Source: Streptomyces sp. NBC_01571
GTDB taxonomy: Bacteria; Actinomycetota; Actinomycetes; Streptomycetales; Streptomycetaceae
Direction of reading: 5' to 3'
Length of the DNA: 64,000 nt
Assembly (NCBI RefSeq): GCF_026339875.1
Contig: NZ_JAPEPZ010000001.1
Coordinates: forward strand, 1,364,001-1,428,000
Position 1 is the stretch's first letter, and every line of letters begins with the position of its first letter. The notes below the pieces were generated by a model that made no database searches, was not told the DNA's origin, and was given only the letters and a program-made list of their open reading frames with translations. The position numbers and the translations under genes were made by a program. Shown here in pieces: positions 44,356-52,725 of this stretch.

Positions 44356-45093
44356 TCAGGAGCCGGCCCGGCCGCCGTCTCCGCCCGCTGCCCCCGCGGG
44401 CTCCGGGTACACCAGTCCCACGCCGTGGGCGAGCTGGTCCGCCGCGTGCCGGAAGAACTCCTCCCGGTCCTCGACGACCCTGTTGAACTGGCCGAAGACC
44501 TCGAAGCCGATCAGGCCGTAGAGCTGCGCCCAGGCGGCCACGAGTGCCACGACGGTCTCGGGCGGGAGGTCGGGGGCGAGGTCGGCGGCCAACCGCCGTG
44601 CCTCCGTTCGCAGACCGGCGGGCAGCGGGGTGCGGGCCACGCCCCTGCCCCGGTGGGCGTCGCGGACGATCCCGATCAGGAGCAGCCCCACACGGGAGGC
44701 GGCCGGGACGGTGGTCTGCGGCGCGGTGTATCCGGGCACGGGCGAACCGTAGATGAGCGCGTACTCGTGCGGGTGTTCCAACGCCCAGCGCCGCGCGGCC
44801 ACGCAGACCGCGATCCAGCGCTCGCGCGGGCCGCCTGCCGCCGCCTCGGCATGCGCCGCCTCCGCGCTCTCGCCGAGCGAGTCGTAGGCATCGATGATGA
44901 GCGCGGTCAACAGGTCGTCACGGCTGGGGAAATAGCGGTAGAGCGCGGAGGAGGCCATACCGAGCTCACGGGCGACGGCGCGCAACGAGAGCTTGGCGGC
45001 CCCCTCCGCGGCGAGCTGTCTGCGTGCCTCTTCCTTGATGGCCGCGGTGACCTCGATCCTGGCTCGGGCGCGTACTCCTCGTGCGGTCGTCAT
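44356..45093 (-). CDS. TetR-family transcriptional regulator
   Basis: A 245-residue regulator starting MTTARGVRARARIEVTAAIKEEARRQLA. The N-terminal HTH is LSLRAVARELGMASSALYRYFPSRDDLLTALI. The C-terminal domain has WALEHPHEYALIYGSPVPGY and WAQLYGLIGFEVFGQ, as in the WHG-type TetR group. It is divergent from an F420-type oxidoreductase, and the 147-bp region between them holds several related palindromes. It probably represses both genes. A 297-bp gap (44059-44355) separates it from the kinase gene and shows no clear gene. Confidence 0.92.
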   Translation of the reverse strand: MTTARGVRARARIEVTAAIKEEARRQLAAEGAAKLSLRAVARELGMASSALYRYFPSRDDLLTALIIDAYDSLGESAEAAHAEAAAGGPRERWIAVCVAARRWALEHPHEYALIYGSPVPGYTAPQTTVPAASRVGLLLIGIVRDAHRGRGVARTPLPAGLRTEARRLAADLAPDLPPETVVALVAAWAQLYGLIGFEVFGQFNRVVEDREEFFRHAADQLAHGVGLVYPEPAGAAGGDGGRAGS

Positions 45094-45135
45094 GGGAGGC
45101 AGTCTGCCACGTTTCCAGAGCACTGCACACAAACG

Positions 45136-45218
45136 AGAGCACCGCTCTTGCTTTGGATCACTGATCTCGTGCAGACTGCTCTCAAGCGAGAGCAGTGCTC
45201 ACAAAAGCGAGCGGCGCT
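45136..45218. promoter_or_regulatory. TetR operator array with GAGAGC half-sites
   Basis: The central site is a perfect palindrome, ACTGCTCTC-AAGC-GAGAGCAGT (45175-45196). A weaker copy, AGAGC-ACC-GCTCT, lies at 45136-45148, and a third degenerate copy around GAGCGGCGCTCTC at 45209-45221. All sit between the divergent TetR and oxidoreductase genes. Confidence 0.8.
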
Positions 45219-45240
45219 CTCTCATTCGATAGGGGTCATC

Positions 45241-45690
45241 ATGTCCACGCATGTCCAGAAGCCCGGCTGGTTCACGGTCAACGTCTTCAACCGGGCCGTG
45301 GCCTGGATGACCCGTCGCGGCCTCAGTGTCTGGGGGTCCCGGGTCCTGGCCGTCCGCGGCCGCAAGAGCGGCGAGTGGCGTACCACTCCGGTCAACCTGC
45401 TCACCGTGGACGGGCAGCACTACCTGGTCGCGGCGCGTGGCCACGTCCAGTGGACGCACAACATGCGGGCCGCGGGCGGTGGCGAGCTGCGCCTCGGCAA
45501 GCAGGTCGACGTCTTCACGGCGACCGAGGTCACCGACGACGACAAGGTCCCGCTGCTGCGCGCGTACCTCAAGCGCTGGAAGGCCGAGGTCGGAGTCTTC
45601 TTCAAGGGGGTCGGTCCCGACTCCTCCGACGAGGAGCTGCGCCGCATCGCCCCCGACCACCCCGTCTTCCGAGTCGTGGTCGAGAACTGA
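45241..45690 (+). CDS. Nitroreductase-family deazaflavin (F420)-dependent oxidoreductase
   Basis: A 149-residue split-barrel protein of the DDN/FDOR group: VFNRAVAWMTRRGLSVWGSRVLAVRGRKSGEWRTTPVNLLTVDG, then YLVAARGHVQWTHNMRAAGGGEL. These enzymes use cofactor F420 (or a flavin) to reduce diverse substrates, often in detoxification. The size is typical. The gene is divergent from and probably controlled by the TetR gene through the GAGAGC palindromes. Confidence 0.9.
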   Translation: MSTHVQKPGWFTVNVFNRAVAWMTRRGLSVWGSRVLAVRGRKSGEWRTTPVNLLTVDGQHYLVAARGHVQWTHNMRAAGGGELRLGKQVDVFTATEVTDDDKVPLLRAYLKRWKAEVGVFFKGVGPDSSDEELRRIAPDHPVFRVVVEN

Positions 45691-46191
45691 CCGCTGCTGC
45701 CCGGGAATCGGCCGGCCTCCGCATCGCCCGCGGAGGGGTCGGCGCGAAACCCCGGCCACCGAAACCCCGGCCACCGAGGGACCGGCGGCTGACCGGTCCA
45801 CGCCTCCCAGGCGTCCGACGGCAGGGTGTCCGGCCCGACATGTCCGGCCCGAGGCGTCCGGCCCGAGGTGTCAGGCCCGAGGTGTCAGGCCCGAGGTGCC
45901 AGGCCCGAGGTGTCCGGATCACCGACCCGGCTCATCCGGACCACAACCTGACACACCTGGGTCACCGACCTGCCCCTCCGGACCACCGACCCGAGTACTG
46001 GGACCACCGGCCCCACGCGCCCCGACCATCGCCCCGGCACACCCGGGCCACCGGCCCCACGCGCCCGGCCCGACCGGCCGACGCCCGCGGATCATCGATC
46101 CGACGCCCGCCGTCCTTCACGAGACCGCCGCGCGGGAGCCCTCCGCGCCCGGATCAAGCGGACCGCGACGTGCCTGGACCGCCGGGGCGGC
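45691..46191. other. Gene-free, repeat-rich gap
   Basis: A 501-bp stretch after the F420-type oxidoreductase, up to the stop of the convergent flavoprotein gene. It contains the 14-bp array at 45826 and further loose repeats such as CCACCGACC and CACCGGCC. No frame has a ribosome-binding site or a family match. Confidence 0.6.
45826..45918. repeat. 14-bp tandem repeat, 6.6 copies
   Basis: Units of the form GTGTCNGGCCCGAG follow head to tail from 45826, with the fourth and fifth units identical and the last partial. Confidence 0.9.
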
Positions 46192-47397
46192 TCACTTGTC
46201 GAGTGCGGTGAGGGCACGCCCGGCCAGCGGGTGCGAGCGCACGAGTTCACCCAGTGTGGTGGAGCCGCGCGTGATCCGGGCGAACGCGTTCCAGGCGGGC
46301 CGGAAGCCGGTCAGGACCGCGTGCAGCGTGCCCGGCCGCCGCTCGAACGCCGTGAGCATGCGCTTGCCGACGCTCATCTCGACCCCGAGCCCGGCCTTGA
46401 TGGCGAAGGCGTAGTTGAGCGCCTGGCGGCGGGCGTCCACCGCGTCGTGCGCCTCGGCGATCCGTACCGCCCACTCCCCCGCCAGCCGGCCGGAGCGCAG
46501 CGCGAAGGAGATGCCCTCGCGCGTCCACGGTTCCAGGAGTCCCGCGGCGTCCCCGCACACCAGCACCCGCCCGCGCGACAGCGGCGAGTCGTCGGCACGG
46601 CAGCGCGTCAGGTGACCCGAGGAGATGCACGGCTCGAAGCCGGCGAGCCCGAGCCGGGCGATGAAGTCCTCCAAGTACCGCTTGGTGGCGGCGCCTTCAC
46701 CGCGGGCGGAGATCACGCCGACGGTGAGGGTGTCTCCCTTGGGGAACACCCAGCCGTAACTGCCCGGCATGGGACCCCAGTCGATCAGGACCCGACCCTG
46801 CCAGTCCTCGGCGACGGTCTCCGGCACCGGGATCTCCGACTCAAGGCCGAGGTCGACCTGGGCGACCTTCACCCCGACGTGCGCCCCTATGCGGCTGGCG
46901 CTGCCGTCGGCCCCGACCACCGCCCGCGCCAGCACCGTCTCGCCGCCCTGCAGCACGACGGCGACGGTGCGCCGGTCGGGCACGGCCGATCCGTGCTGCT
47001 CGACCCGGGCCACCGTGACGCCCGTACGCAGTTCGGCGCCCGCCTTCTGCGCGTGCTCGACCAGCTGCTGGTCGAACTCGGGCCGGTTGATCAGCCCGAA
47101 CAGCATCTGCTTGGAGCGCCGGGTGCGGGTGAACTTGCCGTCCAGCGAGAACGTGACCGCGTGCACACGGTCTCTCAGCGGCAGCTCGAAGCCGGGTGGC
47201 AGCGCGTCGCGCGAGGGGCCGATGATTCCGCCGCCGCACGTTTTGTAGCGCGGCAGCTCCGCCTTCTCCAGCAACAGGACACTGCGTCCCGCGACCGCTG
47301 CCGCATAGGCGGCGGAGGCGCCCGCTGGCCCCGCGCCGACCACGACGACGTCCCACACCATCTGTCCGTCGTCCGCCGAAGAGTTCTCGCTGCTCAC
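46192..47397 (-). CDS. Geranylgeranyl reductase-family FAD-dependent oxidoreductase
   Basis: A 401-residue flavoprotein. The FAD-binding GxGxxG is VVVVGAGPAGASAAYAAAVAG (residues 17-37). KTCGGGIIGPS, characteristic of the geranylgeranyl reductase family, follows at about residue 52. Later come VVGADGSASRIG and the second FAD motif VLVCGDAAGLLEPWTREGI. The family reduces isoprenoid double bonds, for example in menaquinone or archaeal-type lipids; the exact substrate is not evident. It is divergent from the dipeptidase gene across 184 bp. Confidence 0.88.
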   Translation of the reverse strand: MSSENSSADDGQMVWDVVVVGAGPAGASAAYAAAVAGRSVLLLEKAELPRYKTCGGGIIGPSRDALPPGFELPLRDRVHAVTFSLDGKFTRTRRSKQMLFGLINRPEFDQQLVEHAQKAGAELRTGVTVARVEQHGSAVPDRRTVAVVLQGGETVLARAVVGADGSASRIGAHVGVKVAQVDLGLESEIPVPETVAEDWQGRVLIDWGPMPGSYGWVFPKGDTLTVGVISARGEGAATKRYLEDFIARLGLAGFEPCISSGHLTRCRADDSPLSRGRVLVCGDAAGLLEPWTREGISFALRSGRLAGEWAVRIAEAHDAVDARRQALNYAFAIKAGLGVEMSVGKRMLTAFERRPGTLHAVLTGFRPAWNAFARITRGSTTLGELVRSHPLAGRALTALDK

Positions 47398-47581
47398 GAT
47401 GGTCTACTGCTCCCAGTCCAGCCGTCTGCCGCACCTGTCTCCCGCATCCTACGGCGGGCGTCGCCGCAGGCCACTGTGGGAGGATCGGCAGCGTATGCGC
47501 CCTGCACACCAGTGCGCGCGTGCGCACCACCCGGTCACCCGTACACAGAAGTACAACGTCGCACCCACAAGGAGCGTGCCC

Positions 47582-48937
47582 ATGTCGTCGAATCCGGTCG
47601 CCGAGACCGTCGCCTCGCTGATGCCCGCGGCAAAGGCGGAGCTCACCGAACTGGTGGCCTTCAAATCGGTGGCGGACTTCGGCCAGTATCCGCGCGTCGA
47701 GAGCGAGGGCGCGGCGAACTGGATCGCCGACGCCCTGCGTGCCGAGGGCTTCCAGGACGTGGCGCTCCTCGACACCCCGGACGGGACGCAGTCGGTGTAC
47801 GGCTTCCTGCCCGGCCCCGAGGGCGCGCGGACGGTCCTGCTGTACGCGCACTACGACGTGCAGCCGCCGCTGGACGAGGCGGCCTGGACCACTCCGCCGT
47901 TCGAGCTGACGGAACGGGACGGCCGTTGGTACGGGCGCGGGACCGCCGACTGCAAGGGCGGCCTGGTCATGCATCTCCTCGCGCTGCGCGCCCTGAAGGC
48001 GAACGGCGGCGTTCCGGTGAGCGTCAAGGTCATCGTCGAGGGTTCGGAGGAACAGGGCACGGGCGGTCTCGAGCGGTACGCCGAGGAGCACCCGGACCTG
48101 CTGACCGCGGACACCATCGTCATCGGTGACGTCGGCAACTTCCGGCTCGGTCTGCCCACGGTCACCTCGACGCTGCGTGGAATGACCCTCGTACGTGTCC
48201 GGATCGACACCCTGGAAGGCAACCTGCACTCGGGACAGTTCGGCGGCGCGGCACCGGACGCGCTCGGCGCGCTGATCCGGGTTCTGGACTCGCTGCGCGC
48301 GAAGGACGGTTCGACGACGGTCGACGGACTGACCGGTGACGCGCGGTGGGAGGGGCTGCAGTACGACGAGGAGGCGTTCCGCCAGGACGCCAAGGTGCTC
48401 GACGGGGTCGAGCTGATCGGCTCCGGTTCGGTCGCCGACCGCATCTGGGCCCGCCCGGCCGTCACGGTCCTCGGCATCGACTGCCCGCCCGTCGTCGGCG
48501 CCACTCCGTCCGTGCAGGCGGGCGCGCGTGCGCTGGTCAGCCTCCGGGTGCCGCCGGGCACGGACGCGGTCGAGGCGGCCAAGCTGCTGCAGGCCCACCT
48601 GGAGGCGCACACGCCGTGGGGCGCCCGGGTGAGCACCGAGCAGATCGGGCAGGGCCAGCCCTTCCGTGCCGACACCTCCAGCCCCGCGTACACGGCGATG
48701 GCGGAGGCGATGGCGGTCGCGTACCCGGGTGAGGAGATGCAGTCGGCGGGCCAGGGCGGCTCCATCCCGCTGTGCAACACCCTGGCCTCGCTCTACCCGC
48801 GGGCGGAGATCCTCCTCATCGGGCTGAGCGAGCCGGAGGCACAGATCCACGCGGTGAACGAGAGTGTCTCGCCTGACGAGTTGGAGCGTCTGTCGGTCGC
48901 GGAGGCGCTGTTCCTGCAGAAGTACGCGGCGAGCTGA
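47582..48937 (+). CDS. M20-family metallo-dipeptidase
   Basis: A 451-residue zinc peptidase. Metal-site motifs are LLYAHYDVQPP, GRGTADCKGG and EGSEEQGTGGL, with the dimerisation insert LRGMTLVRVRIDTLEGNLHSG and a C-terminal QGGSIPLCNTLA. This matches the ArgE/DapE/carnosinase-like group annotated as dipeptidases, acting in the cytoplasm. AAGGAGCG precedes the ATG. The gene ends before a strong hairpin. Confidence 0.92.
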   Translation: MSSNPVAETVASLMPAAKAELTELVAFKSVADFGQYPRVESEGAANWIADALRAEGFQDVALLDTPDGTQSVYGFLPGPEGARTVLLYAHYDVQPPLDEAAWTTPPFELTERDGRWYGRGTADCKGGLVMHLLALRALKANGGVPVSVKVIVEGSEEQGTGGLERYAEEHPDLLTADTIVIGDVGNFRLGLPTVTSTLRGMTLVRVRIDTLEGNLHSGQFGGAAPDALGALIRVLDSLRAKDGSTTVDGLTGDARWEGLQYDEEAFRQDAKVLDGVELIGSGSVADRIWARPAVTVLGIDCPPVVGATPSVQAGARALVSLRVPPGTDAVEAAKLLQAHLEAHTPWGARVSTEQIGQGQPFRADTSSPAYTAMAEAMAVAYPGEEMQSAGQGGSIPLCNTLASLYPRAEILLIGLSEPEAQIHAVNESVSPDELERLSVAEALFLQKYAAS

Positions 48938-48951
48938 GTACTCCCAGGAGG

Positions 48952-48978
48952 GGGCCGCGCCTCACGACGAGGCGCGGC
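48952..48978. terminator. Hairpin after dipeptidase gene
   Basis: A perfect 11-bp stem, GGCCGCGCCTC (48952-48962) with GAGGCGCGGCC (48968-48978) and a 5-nt loop, is followed by TT. It starts 14 bp after the stop codon. Confidence 0.8.
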
Positions 48979-49120
48979 CTTCCGCCACACGCCGGGCGAA
49001 GTCACGGCGCCGTGCGCGAGGCGCGGCGTCGCGGGCATGTCCGCCGCACGCGGCGGCGGGAGCCCGCGCCTTGAACCGATCCACCGTCAACACGCTCACC
49101 GCGCACCGGACTCGGGTGGC

Positions 49121-50161
49121 TCAGCCGACCGGGACTCCGGCCTCCAGGTAGAGCGCGGCGCCGCGCTCCCGCGCCCGCAGCGCCCACCGCAGTCGCTCGT
49201 AGCGCACCGGTGGCAACAGGTCGGCCGCCTCCTGTTCGGTGACGAAGCGCCAGGCACGCAACTCCGGTCCCGGCAGCAGCAGTCGGCGGGCTTCGTCGGA
49301 GCCGAGCAGGCCGCCGTCGTAGAGGAGGCGCAGACCGCCGTACCCGGGCGGCGCGGGCGGTTCCCAGTCGACGACGAGCAGGCCGGGTACGTCGTCGAGT
49401 TGTATGCCGGTCTCCTCGGCGACCTCGCGCATGCCCGCACGGGCGGGGGCCTCGCCGGACTCGACGACGCCGCCGGGAAACTCCCAGCCGGCCTTGTACG
49501 TCGGGTCGACGAGCAGTACCCGGTCCTGCTCGTCGAAGAGGAGTACGCCCGCGGCGAGGGTCTCGGAGGTGGGTTCGGGGGTCTGCACGATGTCACAGGC
49601 GGGCACGCCACCGGTGCGGACCGCCTCGGCGATGCGCAGTGCGGTGTCGTACGGGGTCAGGGCGCTGGTGTCGACGAGGTGGGCGTCGGTGGTGAGCCAG
49701 GAGGCGAGCGCCGTGCGGTAGGGCTCGATGTGGTCGTAGCACCACTGGCGCATCCGTATCTCGCCGTCCGGCAGGTCCTCGGGTATCTCCCGGTCCGCGA
49801 TGCGCTCGCGCAGGATCGTTTCCGCCGGAGCGAGGAGGACATGGCGCACCTCGATCCGGCGCGAGGCCAGGCCGCCGAAGATCTCGTCGCGGTACTCCTG
49901 ACGCAGTAGGGTCATGGGGACCACGAGGACACCGCCGAGCTCCCCGAGCATGGCGGCCGCGGTGTCGACCACCAGGCGCCGCCAGATCGGCAGATCCTGG
50001 AAGTCGCCGACCTCGGCGAGGTGTTTGGGCGGCAGCAGTTTCGTGAGTCCGCCACCGATGACCTCGGGGTCGAAGAGCGTGCTGTTCGGGATCAGGTCGA
50101 TCAGTTCCCGTGCGGTGACCGTCTTCCCCGCACCGAACGCACCGTTGATCCAGACGATCAC
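49121..50161 (-). CDS. P-loop kinase-like and NUDIX hydrolase fusion protein
   Basis: A 346-residue two-domain protein. Residues 1-190 are an AAA/zeta-toxin-like P-loop kinase domain (VIVWINGAFGAGKTVTARELI, Walker A at 7-14). Residues 205-340 are a NUDIX hydrolase with the complete box GGVVESGEAPARAGMREVAEETGI. The GTG at 50161 follows GAGGGGGAAC, a strong ribosome-binding site. The P-loop part resembles Streptomyces ATP-binding proteins that also resemble chloramphenicol-type phosphotransferases; the NUDIX part cleaves a nucleoside-diphosphate-linked substrate. The joint substrate is unknown. It stands alone on the minus strand. Confidence 0.88.
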   Translation of the reverse strand: MIVWINGAFGAGKTVTARELIDLIPNSTLFDPEVIGGGLTKLLPPKHLAEVGDFQDLPIWRRLVVDTAAAMLGELGGVLVVPMTLLRQEYRDEIFGGLASRRIEVRHVLLAPAETILRERIADREIPEDLPDGEIRMRQWCYDHIEPYRTALASWLTTDAHLVDTSALTPYDTALRIAEAVRTGGVPACDIVQTPEPTSETLAAGVLLFDEQDRVLLVDPTYKAGWEFPGGVVESGEAPARAGMREVAEETGIQLDDVPGLLVVDWEPPAPPGYGGLRLLYDGGLLGSDEARRLLLPGPELRAWRFVTEQEAADLLPPVRYERLRWALRARERGAALYLEAGVPVG

Positions 50162-50300
50162 GGTTCCCCCTCTTCTGTTGGCCCCCTGTGGCTTGCCCGC
50201 TCCACCCTGCCACGGAAACCAGCCCCTGATGAGGGAGCCGAACGGCGCGTCGCCGACACCCCGCCGCGGGGGCACCGGCGCCGCGCGCGGGCTGCTCGGC

Positions 50301-50495
50301 TCAGCCGTTCCGGTCCGGCGTGGAGTCGTCCGTGGCCAGGCTGTCGCTGCTGAGTGTGTGGTCGACGGAGCTGAGCGTGTCGTCGACGTGCAGGTCACCG
50401 AGGGCGCTGCTGTCGAGGGCGTGGGACGGGGTGATCGCCGCGACGACGAACCCGGTGGCGAGGGAGGCGATGGCCAGCATGCTGCGCTTCTTCAT
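50301..50495 (-). CDS. Small secreted protein of unknown function
   Basis: A 64-residue protein with a clear signal peptide, MKKRSMLAIASLATGFVVAA, cleaved near SHA-LD. The mature part of about 37 residues is acidic and repetitive (DDTLSSVDHTLSSDSLATDDS), with two DHTLSS/DDTLSS units. It is too small and polar for an enzyme. Small secreted Streptomyces proteins of this shape have unknown roles. It lies between the kinase-NUDIX gene and the divergent excalibur pseudogene. Confidence 0.75.
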   Translation of the reverse strand: MKKRSMLAIASLATGFVVAAITPSHALDSSALGDLHVDDTLSSVDHTLSSDSLATDDSTPDRNG

Positions 50496-50638
50496 GCCCG
50501 GTTCAACTCCGAAACCGGCGGCGGGTCACGGCCCGGTGACGACAAGTCACGGCTCGGTCACGCAAAATCCGCTCGCACGTTCCGGACACATTCACGCTAC
50601 TAGCGTCATCCCACTCGAAACACCCCAGGGGGGACGAC

Positions 50639-51119
50639 ATGACCAATCCGTACAACGCGGGCCCCACCGGTGGGCCGCCGCCCGCCGACGTCCGCATCGC
50701 ACCGGGCTGGGCGCGCAAACTACGTCGTGCCCGCGCTCGCCGTGTCCCTTCTCGTCGGGGTCGGTATCGGCAACAGCGGTGGGGGCTCCACCGAGCCGGC
50801 CGCGGCCCGGACCCGGCCGACACCCACCGTCACCGCCACCGCCACGGAGACCGCGACCGAGACGGTCACCGCGGCACCCTCCGCCACCGTGACGGTACGG
50901 GCGACGAGGACCGTACGCGCGACGGTCACCGCACGGCCGGCCGCCGCGGGCGGCGGCAGCGACGACAGCGGCGGAAGTGGTGGCAGCGGCGGCGGAAGCG
51001 CCGTGTACTACGAGAACTGCACCGCCGCGCGTGCGGCGGGTGCCGCTCCCGTGCACGTCGGGGACCCCGGCTACGGCCGCCATCTCGACCGTGACGGCGA
51101 CGGGGTGGGCTGCGAGTGA
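50639..51119 (+). pseudogene. Excalibur calcium-binding-domain protein, frameshifted
   Basis: A good ribosome-binding site (AGGGGGGACGAC) precedes the ATG at 50639, which starts MTNPYNAGPTGGPPP and reaches GWARK. The expected continuation, a membrane segment NYVVPALAVSLLVGVGIGN, a Thr/Ala-rich linker and the C-terminal excalibur motif DRDGDGVGCE, is in the frame one base over. The junction is near 50717, where CGCAAACTAC looks like CGCAAGAACTAC with two bases lost. A GTG at 50670 could translate the downstream part alone (149 residues). Either the gene is broken or there is a sequencing error. Confidence 0.8.
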
Positions 51120-51255
51120 GGAGCCACGGCCACGCGTGACACCCGGAACCACCCGTCCGTCACGGGTCGATGACGTTCGGCCCGGCAACCCACCGTGTGC
51201 CGTTTCGATGCTGTTCAGTGTATTCCGTCTGCACCAGCACCACTTGGGGGAATAC

Positions 51256-51885
51256 GTGCGCACCCGGATCATCAGTGCCATTCTGCTCACGGTCGGCGTC
51301 GGCGGTTTCGTCGCCTGTCAGCCGACGGACGACGGCAAGGCCACGGGCACCTCGACTCCGACCGCCGCGGCCTCGACGCCGAAGGACGGCAAACCGACAG
51401 CGGCCGAACGGAAGACAGTGCCCGACTTCGTCGGCATGGGCCTGCAGTCCGCTCAGGACAAGGCACAGAAGCAGGGCTTCCGCTCGCTGAAGTCGCACGA
51501 CTCGCTCGGCCGGGACCGCCACCAGATCCTCGACCGGGACTGGAAGGTCTGCACACAGAACCTGAGGGCCGGCACGACGGCCGGCACCGACACGACACTG
51601 GACTTCGGCGCGGTGAAGGTCGCCGAGACCTGCCCGGCGAAGGATGTGCCGGCCCCGTCCACGGCGGGCGGGAAGATTCCGGACTTCACGGGGAAGTCGG
51701 TGAAGGCGGCGCGGGCGGCGCTCGACTCGGGCACGTCGTTCACGGTCAAGGACGCGTCCGGCTCGCACCGTTGGATCCTGGTCGAGAGCAACTGGAAGGT
51801 GTGCACCCAGTCTCCGGCCGCCGGCGCCGCACTCCGAGGCCAACCCGTGGAGCTCACAGCGGTCAAGTTCGACGAGCCCTGCTAG
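51256..51885 (+). CDS. PASTA-domain lipoprotein
   Basis: A 209-residue protein. The GTG at 51256 follows TTGGGGGAA. The short signal ISAILLTVGVGGFVAC ends in a lipobox-like FVAC. Two PASTA-type repeats follow: VPDFVGMGLQSAQDKAQKQGF and IPDFTGKSVKAARAALDSG, each ending with WKVCTQ and a later Cys. PASTA domains bind cell-wall fragments or mediate protein contacts at the surface. The stop codon TAG (51883-51885) is part of the CTAG at which a mobile element has inserted. Confidence 0.82.
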   Translation: MRTRIISAILLTVGVGGFVACQPTDDGKATGTSTPTAAASTPKDGKPTAAERKTVPDFVGMGLQSAQDKAQKQGFRSLKSHDSLGRDRHQILDRDWKVCTQNLRAGTTAGTDTTLDFGAVKVAETCPAKDVPAPSTAGGKIPDFTGKSVKAARAALDSGTSFTVKDASGSHRWILVESNWKVCTQSPAAGAALRGQPVELTAVKFDEPC

Positions 51886-52354
51886 CGCTGTGATTGCACA
51901 GGTTCACCGGGGCGGCGGTCGTAGCGGTTGGACGGGTGCTGGCATCCGATCCGACTGCTGGAGGCGCGGTGGCCGAGCCTGTCCGTGTGCACAGACTGAC
52001 CGACCAGGAGGGGCGGAGGCTGCAGCAGATCGTGCGCCGGGGCAGCACGAGTTCGGTTCGCTACCGGCGGCGACGATGCTGCTGCCGGCCTCGGCGGGCG
52101 GGAACCGGGTGCCGGTGATCACCCAGCTGGTGCAGTCCAACGCGGACACGGTCCGGGATGTGCTCCACGCGTTCAATGACCCGGACCCTGCACGCCTGCC
52201 TCGGCTGGCGCAACGTCAGCGCCCGCCACCGCGACGCCCTGGCCGCCGAACGCAAGGAACGCGCCCGCATCCGCGGCGAGAAGGCATTCGCTGGGGATAC
52301 CGACCCGCTCGCGGCATGATCAGGCAACAGGGCGAACGTTCCAGGTCACAGCAC
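51882..52354 (+). mobile_element. IS630-type deletion derivative, copy 1 (no cargo)
   Basis: The left end after CTAG (51882-51885) carries CGCTGTGATT and GGTTCACCGG. This matches, inverted, the right end of copy 2 (CCGGTGAACC near 56510). The right end GGTCACAGCACC near 52343-52354 matches copy 2's GTCACGGCA end. Inside, only the N-terminal and extreme C-terminal parts of an IS630-type transposase remain. The element is about 470 bp and cannot move without help. The right boundary is approximate. Confidence 0.75.
51969..52319 (+). pseudogene. IS630-type transposase remnant in copy 1
   Basis: A GTG start gives VAEPVRVHRLTDQEGRRLQ and the HTH region, then a frameshift near 52073. After LVQSNADTVRDVLHAFND the sequence jumps to the C-terminal segment GWRNVSARHRDALAAERKER. 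The catalytic DDE core is absent. The deletion end points differ from those of copy 2. Confidence 0.8.
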
Positions 52355-52378
52355 CACCTCCGCGGCGGTCTGTCCGGG

Positions 52379-52531
52379 CTACTTGACCAGCCGGAAGGCG
52401 GGATGCCCAGCCCAGGCCCGCAGGAACTCCACCGTTCCCGGCGCCATCCAGTCGTCGTCCGCGATCCCCAACACCCCCGGAAGGCCGGCGACGACCGAGG
52501 CCTGTCCGTCCTGCAGCTCGCGGTCAGAGCA
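52379..52531 (-). pseudogene. C-terminal fragment of an unrecognised gene
   Basis: The frame ending at 52379 reads DRELQDGQASVVAGLPGVL and GIADDDWMAPGTVEFLRAW before its stop. This has normal codon bias for the last 50 residues, then turns into low-complexity repeats (CCGTGCC-like) upstream. It is best explained as the tail of a gene truncated when mobile elements entered. I do not recognise the family. Confidence 0.45.
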
Positions 52532-52653
52532 CTGGCGAACACGTCGAGCACAGCGCAGCGCGGTGCCGTGCCTTGCCGTGCGTACCGTGCCGTGCCTCCC
52601 GTGCCCAGCAGTTGAGCGCAGGGCAGCGCGGGACAACCGCGCACGCACCACAG

Positions 52654-52667
52654 TTGAACGTGTTCAA
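52654..52667. promoter_or_regulatory. Palindrome TTGAAC-GT-GTTCAA upstream of transglutaminase-like gene
   Basis: A perfect 6-2-6 inverted repeat at 52654-52667 in an AT-rich stretch, 59 bp before the ATG at 52726. The form suits a TetR- or MarR-type repressor. No such regulator is adjacent. Confidence 0.55.
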
Positions 52668-52725
52668 ATTCTCTGTCACGATACTTCTCGTCACCCGGAG
52701 GGTGCCGGACGAGAGGACCACGGTC

